From assembly GCA_910586205.1 (NCBI GenBank), contig CAJUGD010000017.1, positions 1 through 64,000 on the forward strand: a stretch of 64,000 nt of DNA, given 5' to 3'. Numbering within the stretch: position 1 is the stretch's first letter; each line of letters opens with the position of its first letter. Below, in pieces: positions 1 through 6,798 of this stretch. The stretch is from an uncultured Lachnospiraceae bacterium (GTDB lineage Bacteria > Bacillota > Clostridia > Lachnospirales > Lachnospiraceae). Below the pieces are notes generated by a model. The model saw only the letters and a program-made list of their open reading frames with translations. It was not told the origin of the DNA and made no database searches. The position numbers and the translations under genes are program-made.

Positions 1-108
1 CGGTTCGAGGAGGATGAACCAAACGGAGATTTCACAGATTTTCCCTATGACATACAAAGAATATGGCATTTCAGACGATTTGTCAGAATAAATAAAAAGT
101 CGGGATAA
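1..108 (+). CDS. 3' end of an unidentified protein (partial)
   Basis: An open frame enters from the left edge and stops at TAA 106-108, giving 35 residues that end in ..RFVRINKKSG. The piece is acidic at first (FEEDEPNGDF) and basic at the end. I do not recognise a family. The start lies outside the window, so neither length nor function can be judged. It runs toward the convergent hicAB pair. Confidence 0.4.
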   Translation, partial: RFEEDEPNGDFTDFPYDIQRIWHFRRFVRINKKSG

Positions 109-123
109 GTGGTGTGAGAGGAC

Positions 124-140
124 GGCGGTTAATCACCGCC
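124..140. terminator. Short GC hairpin between convergent genes
   Basis: GGCGGT (124-129) pairs with ACCGCC (135-140) across a 5-nt loop, in the gap between the partial gene ending at 108 and hicB ending at 159. There is no good T-run on either side, so it is at best a weak terminator. Confidence 0.35.
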
Positions 141-158
141 TCCTACTCGATTAATATA

Positions 159-503
159 TTAAAGTGCCAACTTGTATAATGCTAACTGATTAAGACTTAC
201 ACCCTCTTTTTCTGCTTCAATGGCTAATCTTTGATGCAGAGATTTTGGAAGCCTTACGACAAACTTACCGCTGTAATTGTTTGGTGTTTCTGGAATTGGT
301 ATAGAGAGATTGTTTTCTATTTTTGTTTCGATATATCCTTCCATTGCTTCATTAAGGCTTTCATACAATTCTTCAAGTGTATCACTGGTACTTTGGCATC
401 CGTCAAGTTCCAAAATTCTGCCATAGAAATAGTGTCCGCTTTCATCGTTCATTTCCTGTACTAATCTTGTATAGGGCAATTTCATATAATCTTTAACTTC
501 CAT
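159..503 (-). CDS. hicB: HicB-family antitoxin
   Basis: A 114-residue protein. The N-terminal half has the HicB partial RNase H-like fold pattern (YFYGRILELDGC, then an acidic helix EELYESLNEAMEGYI). The C-terminal half carries a ribbon-helix-helix-like segment (GKFVVRLPKSLHQRLAIEAEKEG) of the kind that binds the operator. HicB neutralises the HicA mRNA interferase and represses the operon. The start ATG has a strong GGAAAGGAG site on the minus strand. It lies 47 bp downstream of hicA, in the usual toxin-first order. Both genes look intact although the surrounding genes are decayed. Confidence 0.88.
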   Translation of the reverse strand: MEVKDYMKLPYTRLVQEMNDESGHYFYGRILELDGCQSTSDTLEELYESLNEAMEGYIETKIENNLSIPIPETPNNYSGKFVVRLPKSLHQRLAIEAEKEGVSLNQLALYKLAL

Positions 504-550
504 GCTTTCCTGCTCCTTTCCGCTTGTTATGCTATGCCAGGATAAGGGGA

Positions 551-778
551 TTATTCCCCTATCCTATTCAGAACATCTACGACATAAGCCTTTTTTAATG
601 GATTTTCTTGTTTTATTGTTATCAAATCCCCAGTTTCTTTATTCAGATAATGCTTATGGCTTCCTTTTTGCCTTGCCGGAATATAGCCGTATGCTGCTAA
701 AACTTTGTCTATTTCTTCTGGCCGCAGTCCATTTGGCTGTTGCTTCATTTTTTCAATTAGTTTTTTTACATTTGGCAC
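551..778 (-). CDS. hicA: HicA-family toxin (mRNA interferase)
   Basis: A 75-residue basic protein with the double-stranded-RNA-binding-like HicA fold: MPNVKKLIEKMKQ, then GYIPARQKGSHKHY. The GSHKHY histidine (about residue 41 or 43) is the expected catalytic position. HicA cleaves mRNA and halts growth when HicB is lost. Translation starts at a GTG (complement of 776-778) with AAAGGAG 8 nt upstream. The long plus-strand frame covering this gene is an antisense shadow. Confidence 0.87.
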   Translation of the reverse strand: MPNVKKLIEKMKQQPNGLRPEEIDKVLAAYGYIPARQKGSHKHYLNKETGDLITIKQENPLKKAYVVDVLNRIGE

Positions 779-801
779 TTGATTATCTCCTTTCTTATGT
801 T

Positions 802-830
802 ATAGTATTATATATAGTACTATATGTCAA
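802..830 (-). promoter_or_regulatory. hicAB promoter with 14-bp palindromic operator
   Basis: On the minus strand TTGACA (complement of 825-830) is followed 17 bp later by TACTAT (complement of 802-807). The spacer contains a perfect palindrome ATATAGTACTATAT (812-825). A palindrome between the -35 and -10 boxes is where a HicB-HicA complex would block transcription. The boxes and palindrome are seen; operator function is inferred. Confidence 0.6.
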
Positions 831-863
831 TGCCGAAATAAAGTATTGTTTCTATGTCTGCCG

Positions 864-957
864 AGTATCAAAAGTAATGTATGATAAAATAGTATCAAAA
901 GCTATTGACAACAACAATTAAGAAGTATCAAAATAGATGAACAATAGAAGTGATACT
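864..957. repeat. AGTATCA repeats in front of the recombinase
   Basis: AGTATCAAAA occurs at 864-873, 891-900 and 924-933. The reverse complement TGATACT lies at 951-957, so the last two copies form an inverted pair. The block sits directly upstream of the serine recombinase remnant. Repeats of this layout could be recombinase binding subsites (res-like) or operators for the recombinase promoter. A TTGACA at 905-910 lies among them. Confidence 0.5.
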
Positions 958-969
958 AAAAAAGAGGGC

Positions 970-1641
970 GTTGCCTATGTGTATGTATTGATATTGCCGA
1001 ATAAGCACAAAACAGCAAAGTATTGACAGGCAGATTAGAAATATTAAGGGCAGTTATGATAAGGCTGTGATAATACAGGAACAAAGCATGACAGACCAGA
1101 ATGGAATAAGCTGTATAAAAAAGCCAAAGAAGGAGATACCATTATTTTTGATAGCGTATCACGAATGAGCAGGAATGCGGATGATGGCTTTTGTTTGTAT
1201 GAGGAATTATATAATAAGGGCATAGAGCTTGTCTTTCTGAAAGAGCCGCATATCAACACAAGCACATATAAGAAAGCATTAGAGAGCAATATATCAATGG
1301 CTGGAACGAATGTTGACTTTATCTTAGAGGGTATGAATAAATACCTTATGTCGCTTGCAAAGGAACAGATAAGGCTTGCTTTTGAACAGTCGGAGAAAGA
1401 AGTACAAGACTTGCATCAGAGAACAAAAGAGGGCATAGAAACAGCGAGATTAAACGGCAAGCAGATCGGGCAGAAGCAGGGGGCAAAGCTGACAACAAAG
1501 AAATCTATTGAAGCGAAGAAGCAGATACAGAAGCATAGCAAGGATTTTAATGGTACATTGTCAGATGCGGATTGCATGAAGCTGATAGGGCTTGCAAGAA
1601 ATACATTCTATAAATATAAGAGAGAATTGAAAGCAGAATAA
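970..1641 (+). pseudogene. Small serine recombinase (resolvase family), frameshifted
   Basis: From 1081 the frame reads TKHDRPEWNKLYKKAKEGD, then DSVSRMSRNADD, the conserved core of resolvase/invertase recombinases. It continues to the TAA at 1639-1641 with a basic C-terminal HTH region. Upstream, pieces of the N-terminus are recognisable but lie in different frames: AEQ-AQNSK with a stop inside it at about 995-1010, and RQIRNIKGSYDKAVIIQE at 1029-1083. The loop joining the two blocks has lost several residues and the frame. The first in-frame ATG (1165) would give a protein without the catalytic serine region, so the enzyme is inactive. Confidence 0.75.
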
Positions 1642-1664
1642 GGGGTGTTTAGGCAGGGTTCGTA

Positions 1665-2039
1665 ATGGACTGCTGCCATTCTGAAATATTTTTAAAATAT
1701 GCAAAAAGGCGGTTTTGTAATAAAATAAAATATGTACAAGATTCATTGGAGAAGTATATTAAGTTAGTTACCGAGATAAAGCCAAGGTGTGTAAATACAA
1801 ATAATAAACGAAACGATAGTTTCTACAAAGTGTCGTGTAAATGCGGATATCAATACTGTAGTTCAGTAGTCGATGATATATTATTAGAAGATAAGAAAAA
1901 TGTATTATTTGATTATCTACCGTTGAAGTTCGACGACAATGGAAATATTATATCAGGTGAATTATTGGATTATGACGAGTTGTTAAACAGAGCTAATCTC
2001 ATGGCATGTGCTAACAGTGTTGAGAAATCAAAGAAATAA
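1665..2039 (+). CDS. Hypothetical protein
   Basis: A 124-residue frame with no family I recognise. It contains a Cys-rich patch (VSCKCGYQYCSS, about residues 57-68) that could bind a metal, followed by an acidic region. Codon use is AT-rich like the rest of the island. There is no strong ribosome site before ATG 1665. It is either an island cargo gene or a fragment of one. Confidence 0.45.
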   Translation: MDCCHSEIFLKYAKRRFCNKIKYVQDSLEKYIKLVTEIKPRCVNTNNKRNDSFYKVSCKCGYQYCSSVVDDILLEDKKNVLFDYLPLKFDDNGNIISGELLDYDELLNRANLMACANSVEKSKK

Positions 2040-2055
2040 AACTAAGGAGTTAAAT

Positions 2056-2797
2056 ATGGTGTTTAGCACAAAGGGGATTGCTGCAGCGGCAATAGCTACC
2101 TGTGCTGTTGTGACTGCTATTATGTTTATACCGCCAGAAGGGATAAGTATGTCATATAACAATATCCTGGACGGTAGTCAAAAGTTTCAAAGTAAAGAAA
2201 ACTTCGCTAAAAAGTATGATATTCAGAAACAGGAAACCGAAAATAGGAAAGATGACGGTGGTGGAAGGGCTGGTTAGGCTGAGGCAACACCTGGAAAGAC
2301 GCAAGGGTTGTGGAGTAAAGCAGATGGTACTATAGTTTCAGCAGACGAGTTTAATGAACAACATATTAAACAACGTTATGGTGCTTATTTTAACTCATAT
2401 TATGAGTTTCTTGGCATAGATATGGAAGCCCTGCACCTTGGGGTCAATTCAATCAGAATGTTACAAAGGGCGAAATGCTACTATTGGAGGTAGTGGATGT
2501 GGGCCTCCAACAAGTGATAAGTATTATCAATAGAAAAACAAAACTGTTTATTTAGACCCAGGGCATAGTAAAGGAAAGAATGGTATCGATTATAAGGCAT
2601 CAACAGAGCGAACCGTTTCGTTACCAGATGGTGATTCTGCATTTAAAGGCGATAAGCCGTTACTTGGTCAAGGTGTCGAAAGTAAATCTCCTGAGGATAA
2701 ATATAATTGGGATGTTGCACAAGAATTAAAAGATATCTTATTAGATCGAAGATGCTTTGTTTATAAAAACATATTAATAAAAGGAGAGTTAAGATGA
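2056..2797 (+). pseudogene. Secreted cell-wall hydrolase (C39-like / amidase_3-like), broken
   Basis: ATG 2056 follows AAGGAG and opens a signal-anchor segment (GIAAAAIATCAVVTAIMF). An in-frame TAG at 2275-2277 cuts it, and the same frame then continues to a TAG at 2491-2493. In another frame, 2462-2530 reads a GGSGCGPPTS motif typical of the C39 cysteine peptidase active site, followed by TAG 2531. From 2534 the frame reads TVYLDPGHSKGKNG, the zinc-histidine motif of N-acetylmuramoyl-L-alanine amidases, ending in TGA 2795-2797. At least one nonsense codon and two frame changes are needed, so it is a pseudogene. Such hydrolases are typical of conjugative elements. Confidence 0.65.
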
Positions 2798-2982
2798 AGA
2801 AAGTATTAGTAGTAATACTTGTACTTTTCATTCTTGCTGGACTGGGTGCTGGCGGCTGCTTTGGGTATACCAAGGTAGTCAAGCCAAAGCTTGATGAGAA
2901 AACTGTACAGGATGAAGATCAGGTAGATGCTTTGGGAGATTTACTTAACCAAGGCAATAATGAGACAGTGAGTTTCCTTTGA
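2794..2982 (+). CDS. Small membrane-anchored protein, probably truncated
   Basis: A 62-residue frame with AAAAGGAG before ATG 2794, overlapping the stop of the amidase fragment (ATGA). Residues 1-20 form one hydrophobic segment (VLVVILVLFILAGLGAGG) with a possible lipobox-like GGC, followed by a short acidic tail. The next 40 nt read sensibly in another frame (FDCDYQSGYQ), suggesting the gene was once longer and lost its frame near 2978. Function unknown. Confidence 0.5.
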   Translation: MKKVLVVILVLFILAGLGAGGCFGYTKVVKPKLDEKTVQDEDQVDALGDLLNQGNNETVSFL

Positions 2983-3133
2983 TTGTGATTACCAGTCAGG
3001 ATACCAGATGGTGAAGTTTGAAACGATTGTGTACAGCGATGAAAAATGGCGTGTCTTTATTCGGAATCAGATTTTGTCCAACTTCAGACACGCTCTATGG
3101 TATCAAGCGGGCGTAGAAGTATTTTTCTGGTAA
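2978..3133 (+). pseudogene. Protein fragment running into the DHFR-like gene
   Basis: The frame reads FDCDYQSGYQMVKFETIVYS, then DEKWRVFIRNQI, which looks like genuine protein. It is then cut by the 15-bp repeat at 3083-3097 and ends by chance antisense to the DHFR-like gene. No start codon exists before ATG 3008. I do not recognise the family. The interruption exactly at the repeat suggests that the repeat marks an insertion. Confidence 0.4.
3083..3097 (+). repeat. 15-bp direct repeat, left copy
   Basis: TTCAGACACGCTCTA occurs here and again, identical and in the same orientation, at 3689-3703. The two copies bracket the DHFR-like gene. It may be the scar or end of an insertion. Confidence 0.6.
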
Positions 3134-3651
3134 ATTAGTTCAACGATCTCCCCGATATTTTTGCAGCTTTCTAATTTAAGATTGGTTTTTGGAAATTCCG
3201 GAGGGAAAAGCGGAATGCCGCTCCCAAGGACAGTTGGCATGACATAAATGTAATATTGATCAATTAAATTCTCATGCATAAAGCAGCGAATAATTTCTCC
3301 TCCACCCATAAGCCAAATATTTCCCGAGTGATTTTTCGTAATAAAATCTAATACCTGTCGTCCCGGCGGCAGGGAGGTGAATTGGACATTTGGGTCATAT
3401 TGAGGCTGCCGGCGGGTGCATACATAACAGGGCATTCCTTCGTAGGGCCATTGATCCGGTGAAAGATCGTTTTTTATTTGGCGATAGGTGTTTCCTCCCA
3501 ATATAACGGCGCACAGGGAACGGTAGAATTTCTCATATCCAAGGTCTGGTGAAGGATTTGGGGTTTCATCCAAAAAGCTGATATCGCCATTTTTTCCGGC
3601 AATATATCCATCTAAAGACATAGCAATATATAGAATCAATTTGTTTTTCAT
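3103..3651 (-). CDS. Dihydrofolate reductase-like / RibD C-terminal-like protein
   Basis: About 182 residues from the ATG at 3651, which has AAAGGAGG 6 nt upstream; a longer in-frame start at 3696 would begin inside the flanking repeat and is rejected. Motifs are MSLDGYIA near the start, VILGGNTY and a glycine-rich WLMGGGEI late, as in the YyaP/YwjB branch of the DHFR/RibD-C fold that binds NADPH. The true substrate of this branch is not established and it need not be a folate enzyme. It stands alone between the two 15-bp repeats, suggesting it moved as a cassette. Confidence 0.75.
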   Translation of the reverse strand: MKNKLILYIAMSLDGYIAGKNGDISFLDETPNPSPDLGYEKFYRSLCAVILGGNTYRQIKNDLSPDQWPYEGMPCYVCTRRQPQYDPNVQFTSLPPGRQVLDFITKNHSGNIWLMGGGEIIRCFMHENLIDQYYIYVMPTVLGSGIPLFPPEFPKTNLKLESCKNIGEIVELIYQKNTSTPA

Positions 3652-3688
3652 CGTTGCCTCCTTTCTCCGCCTTGTCCTGCCGCAAAGT

Positions 3689-3713
3689 TCAGACACGCTC
3701 TAGAGCGTGTCTG
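3689..3713. repeat. Right 15-bp repeat extended into a perfect 24-bp palindrome
   Basis: The right repeat copy (3689-3703) continues into its own reverse complement: CAGACACGCTCT at 3690-3701 is mirrored through 3713. The centre is CTAG. It could be two insertion-sequence ends joined back to back, or a hairpin; it also lies just past the end of the minus-strand diguanylate cyclase gene. No T-run supports termination. Confidence 0.65.
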
Positions 3714-3727
3714 ACAGTCAAAACAGA

Positions 3728-5689
3728 TTACCGCATTTTGCGGCGGTCATTGCTGCCCATGTAGTACTTCCTTTTGTCTTCATACATTCTCTGCTCTGCT
3801 GTTTTTACGATAGATACAGGGGAGGCATCCTGATCGCCGGAGGCGGTTCCTATGGAAACATGGTATCCGTTTTCTTCTGTTTTCTGTTTTGCCTCAAAAG
3901 TCTTTTTGTTAACTTCTTCTATATCCATATCCGTAAAGATAAGAAATTCATCTCCTCCGATTCGGTAGACAAATCCGTCAGGAAAAGCGTCTGCCAGGGT
4001 GTGAGCCACAAACTGCAGCATCTTGTCTCCGGCAGTATGGCCCTGGCTGTTGTTCAGCTCATGAAGTCCATTTGCGTCTGCATAGACGCAGCTAAGGCGG
4101 TTCGGCCGGGATTTTTCATAATGTTCCAGCATCTGTTCATAGGCATTCCGATTCCGGAGATTTGTAAGGGAATCTGTGGTTCCCATTTTTTCTATGGTCT
4201 CATAAGCCCGAATATTGTACAGTGCCATGGAAAAGCTGAAAGCAACGCAGGTAAGAAGATCTGTGGTATGACAGGGCTGTTTCATATTCATGGCAGCCAA
4301 TACCCCTACTAACCGATGCTCCTGCCCTTCAATGGGAATTGCCATCAGATTGCTGATGGGAAAGTGCTCCATGACTTCTCTTATTTCTTTACTAGCCTGC
4401 AGGGAGGCATCTTTTGCGGATACAGTATATTCAGAGTGCCTGCGAAGCATGTCGCCGGAGAGGAGCCGGGCAATCTGATCCAATCTTTTTCGACTGTCGG
4501 AATCTTCAGGACTGTTCTGCCAGGTAAAGGTGCGGCACACCTTATTATCAGCAATAGCAGCCAGAAAAACGGTTTCGGCTGTAGTTGTCTGGGCGACCTG
4601 TTCTAAGGCAATCAAAATATTTTCTGGCTGCCGGTAGGCGTCAAACAGGGTTTGCTGAATGCTGTACATGTAGTAGACATGACGGATCTCTGCTTCCTTG
4701 GATTTCATTTCCCGTTTTGACTGAAAAAGAATCCATAGGAAATATGTAATCAGTATAATACCTTCAAAAATTCCCAGCCAGAATAAAATGGTTTTGATAT
4801 ATTCAGCGCCTTCAAGGACAGTACTTTCCGGTACAGACAGAAGGAGAAACCAGTGGTTGATTTGAATAGGCTCGTAAGCTGTGTACAAAAATTCGTGAAG
4901 GCTTGTGGAAAAGTAAGCGGACAGACCGCTTTCACCTTCTGAAAAATCCTGGAAGATCTGTTCTTCGCTGAAGCCATTTTTGATCGGATGGTCTTTTTTT
5001 GCATCGTCAGCACCCGGATGACCATGTAAAGTGTCTAAAATCAAATTCATATTTTGGGGATCAACAATATAAAGGCTGGCATTTCCATCAAACATGTTAA
5101 TTTCAAAGTGATGAGAGATTTCTTCTAAGTCAATCATGCCGATTAAGATTCCTCTGTCTCCATGGAGGCTCTTGACCGGGGTGCTGTAATATAAAATCCA
5201 GTGGTCAGGATTTTGGGTATCTGGTTCTGCATTGGAAAAGAAAGAACCTTTTTCGGCAAGCTGTTCAAAGGAAAATGTGCCGGCGGATACAGGGAAGTTT
5301 CCGTTAGGCAGCATAATCTGATTGTCCGGGAACAGGATTCCTACACGGGAAATTAAATCTTTGTTTTCGTAGCATTCTAAGGTTTTTTGTACCTGTGTAG
5401 AGGCAAGATCGTCTTCCTGTTCAATGATACTGGCAAGGACATCTATGTCATTTTGAAAGGTGGAAATATGGCGGTTGATGTTATTTTTTGTGTTTTGGGC
5501 TTCTTGCCTCAGAATATGGAGGCAGTATTCCACGGAATAAGCTCTGAGAAGCGTGGTTACAACAAAAAAACCAATGGACAGAAAAAGAATAAAGCATATG
5601 GTTGTGAATAGATTTATCAACCGCTGTCGGGAGACTTTTTTTAGCAGGGATTGCTCGTTTGACTGGTCTTTTTCAGAAATGGAGAACAT
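3728..5689 (-). CDS. Membrane diguanylate cyclase (extracellular sensor, GAF-like, GGDEF)
   Basis: 653 residues. A transmembrane helix lies at about 29-47. A large extracytoplasmic region of Cache/PDC type follows to about 295, then a second helix at about 300-320. A GAF-like segment follows at about 345-490 and a GGDEF domain at about 500-645. The catalytic GGDEF sequence is intact at 578-582 (RIGGDEFLIF), with the upstream GHTAGDKML metal/base-binding region. The protein should make cyclic di-GMP in response to an external ligand. No RxxD inhibitory site is visible just before GGDEF. The start has GGAAGGG upstream. It is divergent from rex. Confidence 0.88.
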   Translation of the reverse strand: MFSISEKDQSNEQSLLKKVSRQRLINLFTTICFILFLSIGFFVVTTLLRAYSVEYCLHILRQEAQNTKNNINRHISTFQNDIDVLASIIEQEDDLASTQVQKTLECYENKDLISRVGILFPDNQIMLPNGNFPVSAGTFSFEQLAEKGSFFSNAEPDTQNPDHWILYYSTPVKSLHGDRGILIGMIDLEEISHHFEINMFDGNASLYIVDPQNMNLILDTLHGHPGADDAKKDHPIKNGFSEEQIFQDFSEGESGLSAYFSTSLHEFLYTAYEPIQINHWFLLLSVPESTVLEGAEYIKTILFWLGIFEGIILITYFLWILFQSKREMKSKEAEIRHVYYMYSIQQTLFDAYRQPENILIALEQVAQTTTAETVFLAAIADNKVCRTFTWQNSPEDSDSRKRLDQIARLLSGDMLRRHSEYTVSAKDASLQASKEIREVMEHFPISNLMAIPIEGQEHRLVGVLAAMNMKQPCHTTDLLTCVAFSFSMALYNIRAYETIEKMGTTDSLTNLRNRNAYEQMLEHYEKSRPNRLSCVYADANGLHELNNSQGHTAGDKMLQFVAHTLADAFPDGFVYRIGGDEFLIFTDMDIEEVNKKTFEAKQKTEENGYHVSIGTASGDQDASPVSIVKTAEQRMYEDKRKYYMGSNDRRKMR

Positions 5690-5818
5690 AGGGAGGCCCT
5701 TCCTTATCCGCCCTGTCCGGGCTGCTTTTTCATGTTTTTGACGGGTACTAAGTTTAAAAATTCTCTTGCAGGCAAGCCGGCATCGGATTTTAGACGTTTT
5801 GACCCTTGTATCATAGTA

Positions 5819-5836
5819 TTGTGAAAGCTTTCAGTT
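5819..5836. promoter_or_regulatory. Rex-operator-like site
   Basis: TTGTGAAAGCTTTCAGTT matches the recalled Rex consensus TTGTGAA-N4-TTCACAA at 11 of 14 fixed positions. It contains the perfect 12-bp palindrome TGAAAGCTTTCA (5822-5833). It lies between the divergent diguanylate cyclase gene and rex, so either could be controlled by NADH/NAD+ balance. Binding is inferred. Confidence 0.45.
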
Positions 5837-5926
5837 GGTTACATTTTGGGTTATATTTTATCATGAAGACAATGGAATTGTCAATAAATGGTTCAGAAAG
5901 AACATTGTCCGTAAATAAAAACATGT

Positions 5927-5955
5927 TTGACATTGATTTAATGTAAGGATATAAT
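5927..5955 (+). promoter_or_regulatory. Consensus sigma-A promoter of rex
   Basis: TTGACA (5927-5932), a 17-bp spacer and TATAAT (5950-5955): a perfect match. The -10 box overlaps the upstream in-frame ATG at 5954, which therefore cannot be the translated start from this promoter. Confidence 0.85.
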
Positions 5956-5995
5956 GAACAATAAAGTAGCAAAAGAAAAGAAAGGTGTATTTCCT

Positions 5996-6688
5996 ATGGA
6001 AGAAAGAGAAATATCCAGGGCAGTCATTACCCGGCTACCCCGGTATTATCGCTATCTTGGGGAGTTATTGGAGGGCGGGGTAGAGCGTATATCCTCCAAT
6101 GAGCTAAGTGTGCGAATGAGAGTGACAGCCTCTCAGATCCGACAGGATTTGAATAATTTTGGTGGGTTTGGCCAGCAGGGGTATGGCTATAATGTAAAAT
6201 ATCTCTATACAGAGATAGGAAAGATTCTGGGAATTGATCGTCAGCATAATTTGGTGATTATAGGCGCCGGCAATTTGGGGCAGGCCATTGCCAATTATGC
6301 GAACTTTGAAAAGAGGGGGTTTATTATCAAAGGGATGTTTGATATTAATCCTCGTCTGATAGGGCTGGTAGTGCGGGGGATTGAGATTCGCGGCGTGGAT
6401 GATTTGGAGCAGTTTATTGAGGAAAATGATGTACAGATGGCGGCTCTCACGATTCCGAAAACAAAGGCGCCGGAGATTGCGGATCGTCTGGTGGATGCAG
6501 GAATCAAGGCCATTTGGAATTTTGCCCATGTGGATCTGAATGTGCCTGACGATGTGGTCGTGGAGAATGTCCACTTGTCGGAAAGCCTGATGCGGTTATC
6601 CTACCGGGTATGCAGTATGCAGGATCAGGAGGAGAAAAAGAAGGCTAAGGAAGAAAAGCAGGAGAAGGGAAGGGAGCGCAGGTTTTAG
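5996..6688 (+). CDS. rex: Redox-sensing transcriptional repressor Rex
   Basis: 230 residues from ATG 5996. The N-terminal winged helix has the family pattern (ITRLPRYYRYLGEL, then VTASQIRQDLNNFG and GYGYNV). A Rossmann NAD(H) domain follows with GAGNLGQAIANY, and a C-terminal swapped helix. Rex represses fermentation and NADH-oxidising genes until NADH builds up. The start at 5996 is preferred over 5954 because 5954 lies within the -10 box; AAAGGTG precedes 5996. The C-terminus has an extra Lys/Glu-rich tail of about 20 residues. Confidence 0.93.
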   Translation: MEEREISRAVITRLPRYYRYLGELLEGGVERISSNELSVRMRVTASQIRQDLNNFGGFGQQGYGYNVKYLYTEIGKILGIDRQHNLVIIGAGNLGQAIANYANFEKRGFIIKGMFDINPRLIGLVVRGIEIRGVDDLEQFIEENDVQMAALTIPKTKAPEIADRLVDAGIKAIWNFAHVDLNVPDDVVVENVHLSESLMRLSYRVCSMQDQEEKKKAKEEKQEKGRERRF

Positions 6689-6713
6689 CGCTGCTGCAAG
6701 TTAAGTAAAGGTT

Positions 6714-6759
6714 TACCGGCAGACAGTAAGGCTTGCGCCTGATTGTCTGCCGGTATTTT
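6714..6759 (+). terminator. Rho-independent terminator after rex
   Basis: TACCGGCAGACA (6714-6725) pairs with TGTCTGCCGGTA (6744-6755), followed by TTTTG. The stem is 12 bp with a long loop. Confidence 0.75.
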
Positions 6760-6798
6760 GTATACTGCAGTTCATTTTTAAGCAGGGAGGAAATGGTG

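Larger units (their letters stand above)
1..3720. mobile_element. Decayed accessory island (remnant of an integrative or conjugative element)
   Basis: This left stretch is clearly more AT-rich than the rest of the window. It holds a toxin-antitoxin pair, a frameshifted serine recombinase, a broken cell-wall hydrolase of the kind carried by conjugative elements, several fragments, and a small gene between direct repeats. From about 3.7 kb rightward the genes are intact, dense and of even composition. The right limit is drawn at a perfect 24-bp palindrome (3690-3713). The left limit is outside the window. No intact transposase or integrase is visible, so the element is judged dead; calling it one element rather than several layered insertions is inference. 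Confidence 0.5.

Noticed and set aside
502..921. Plus-strand frame of 139 residues over hicA
   Set aside because: Antisense to a clear HicA gene; hydrophobic, low-information sequence without a ribosome site.
3707..4312. Plus-strand frame of 201 residues
   Set aside because: Antisense to the GGDEF domain of an intact diguanylate cyclase; no family pattern.
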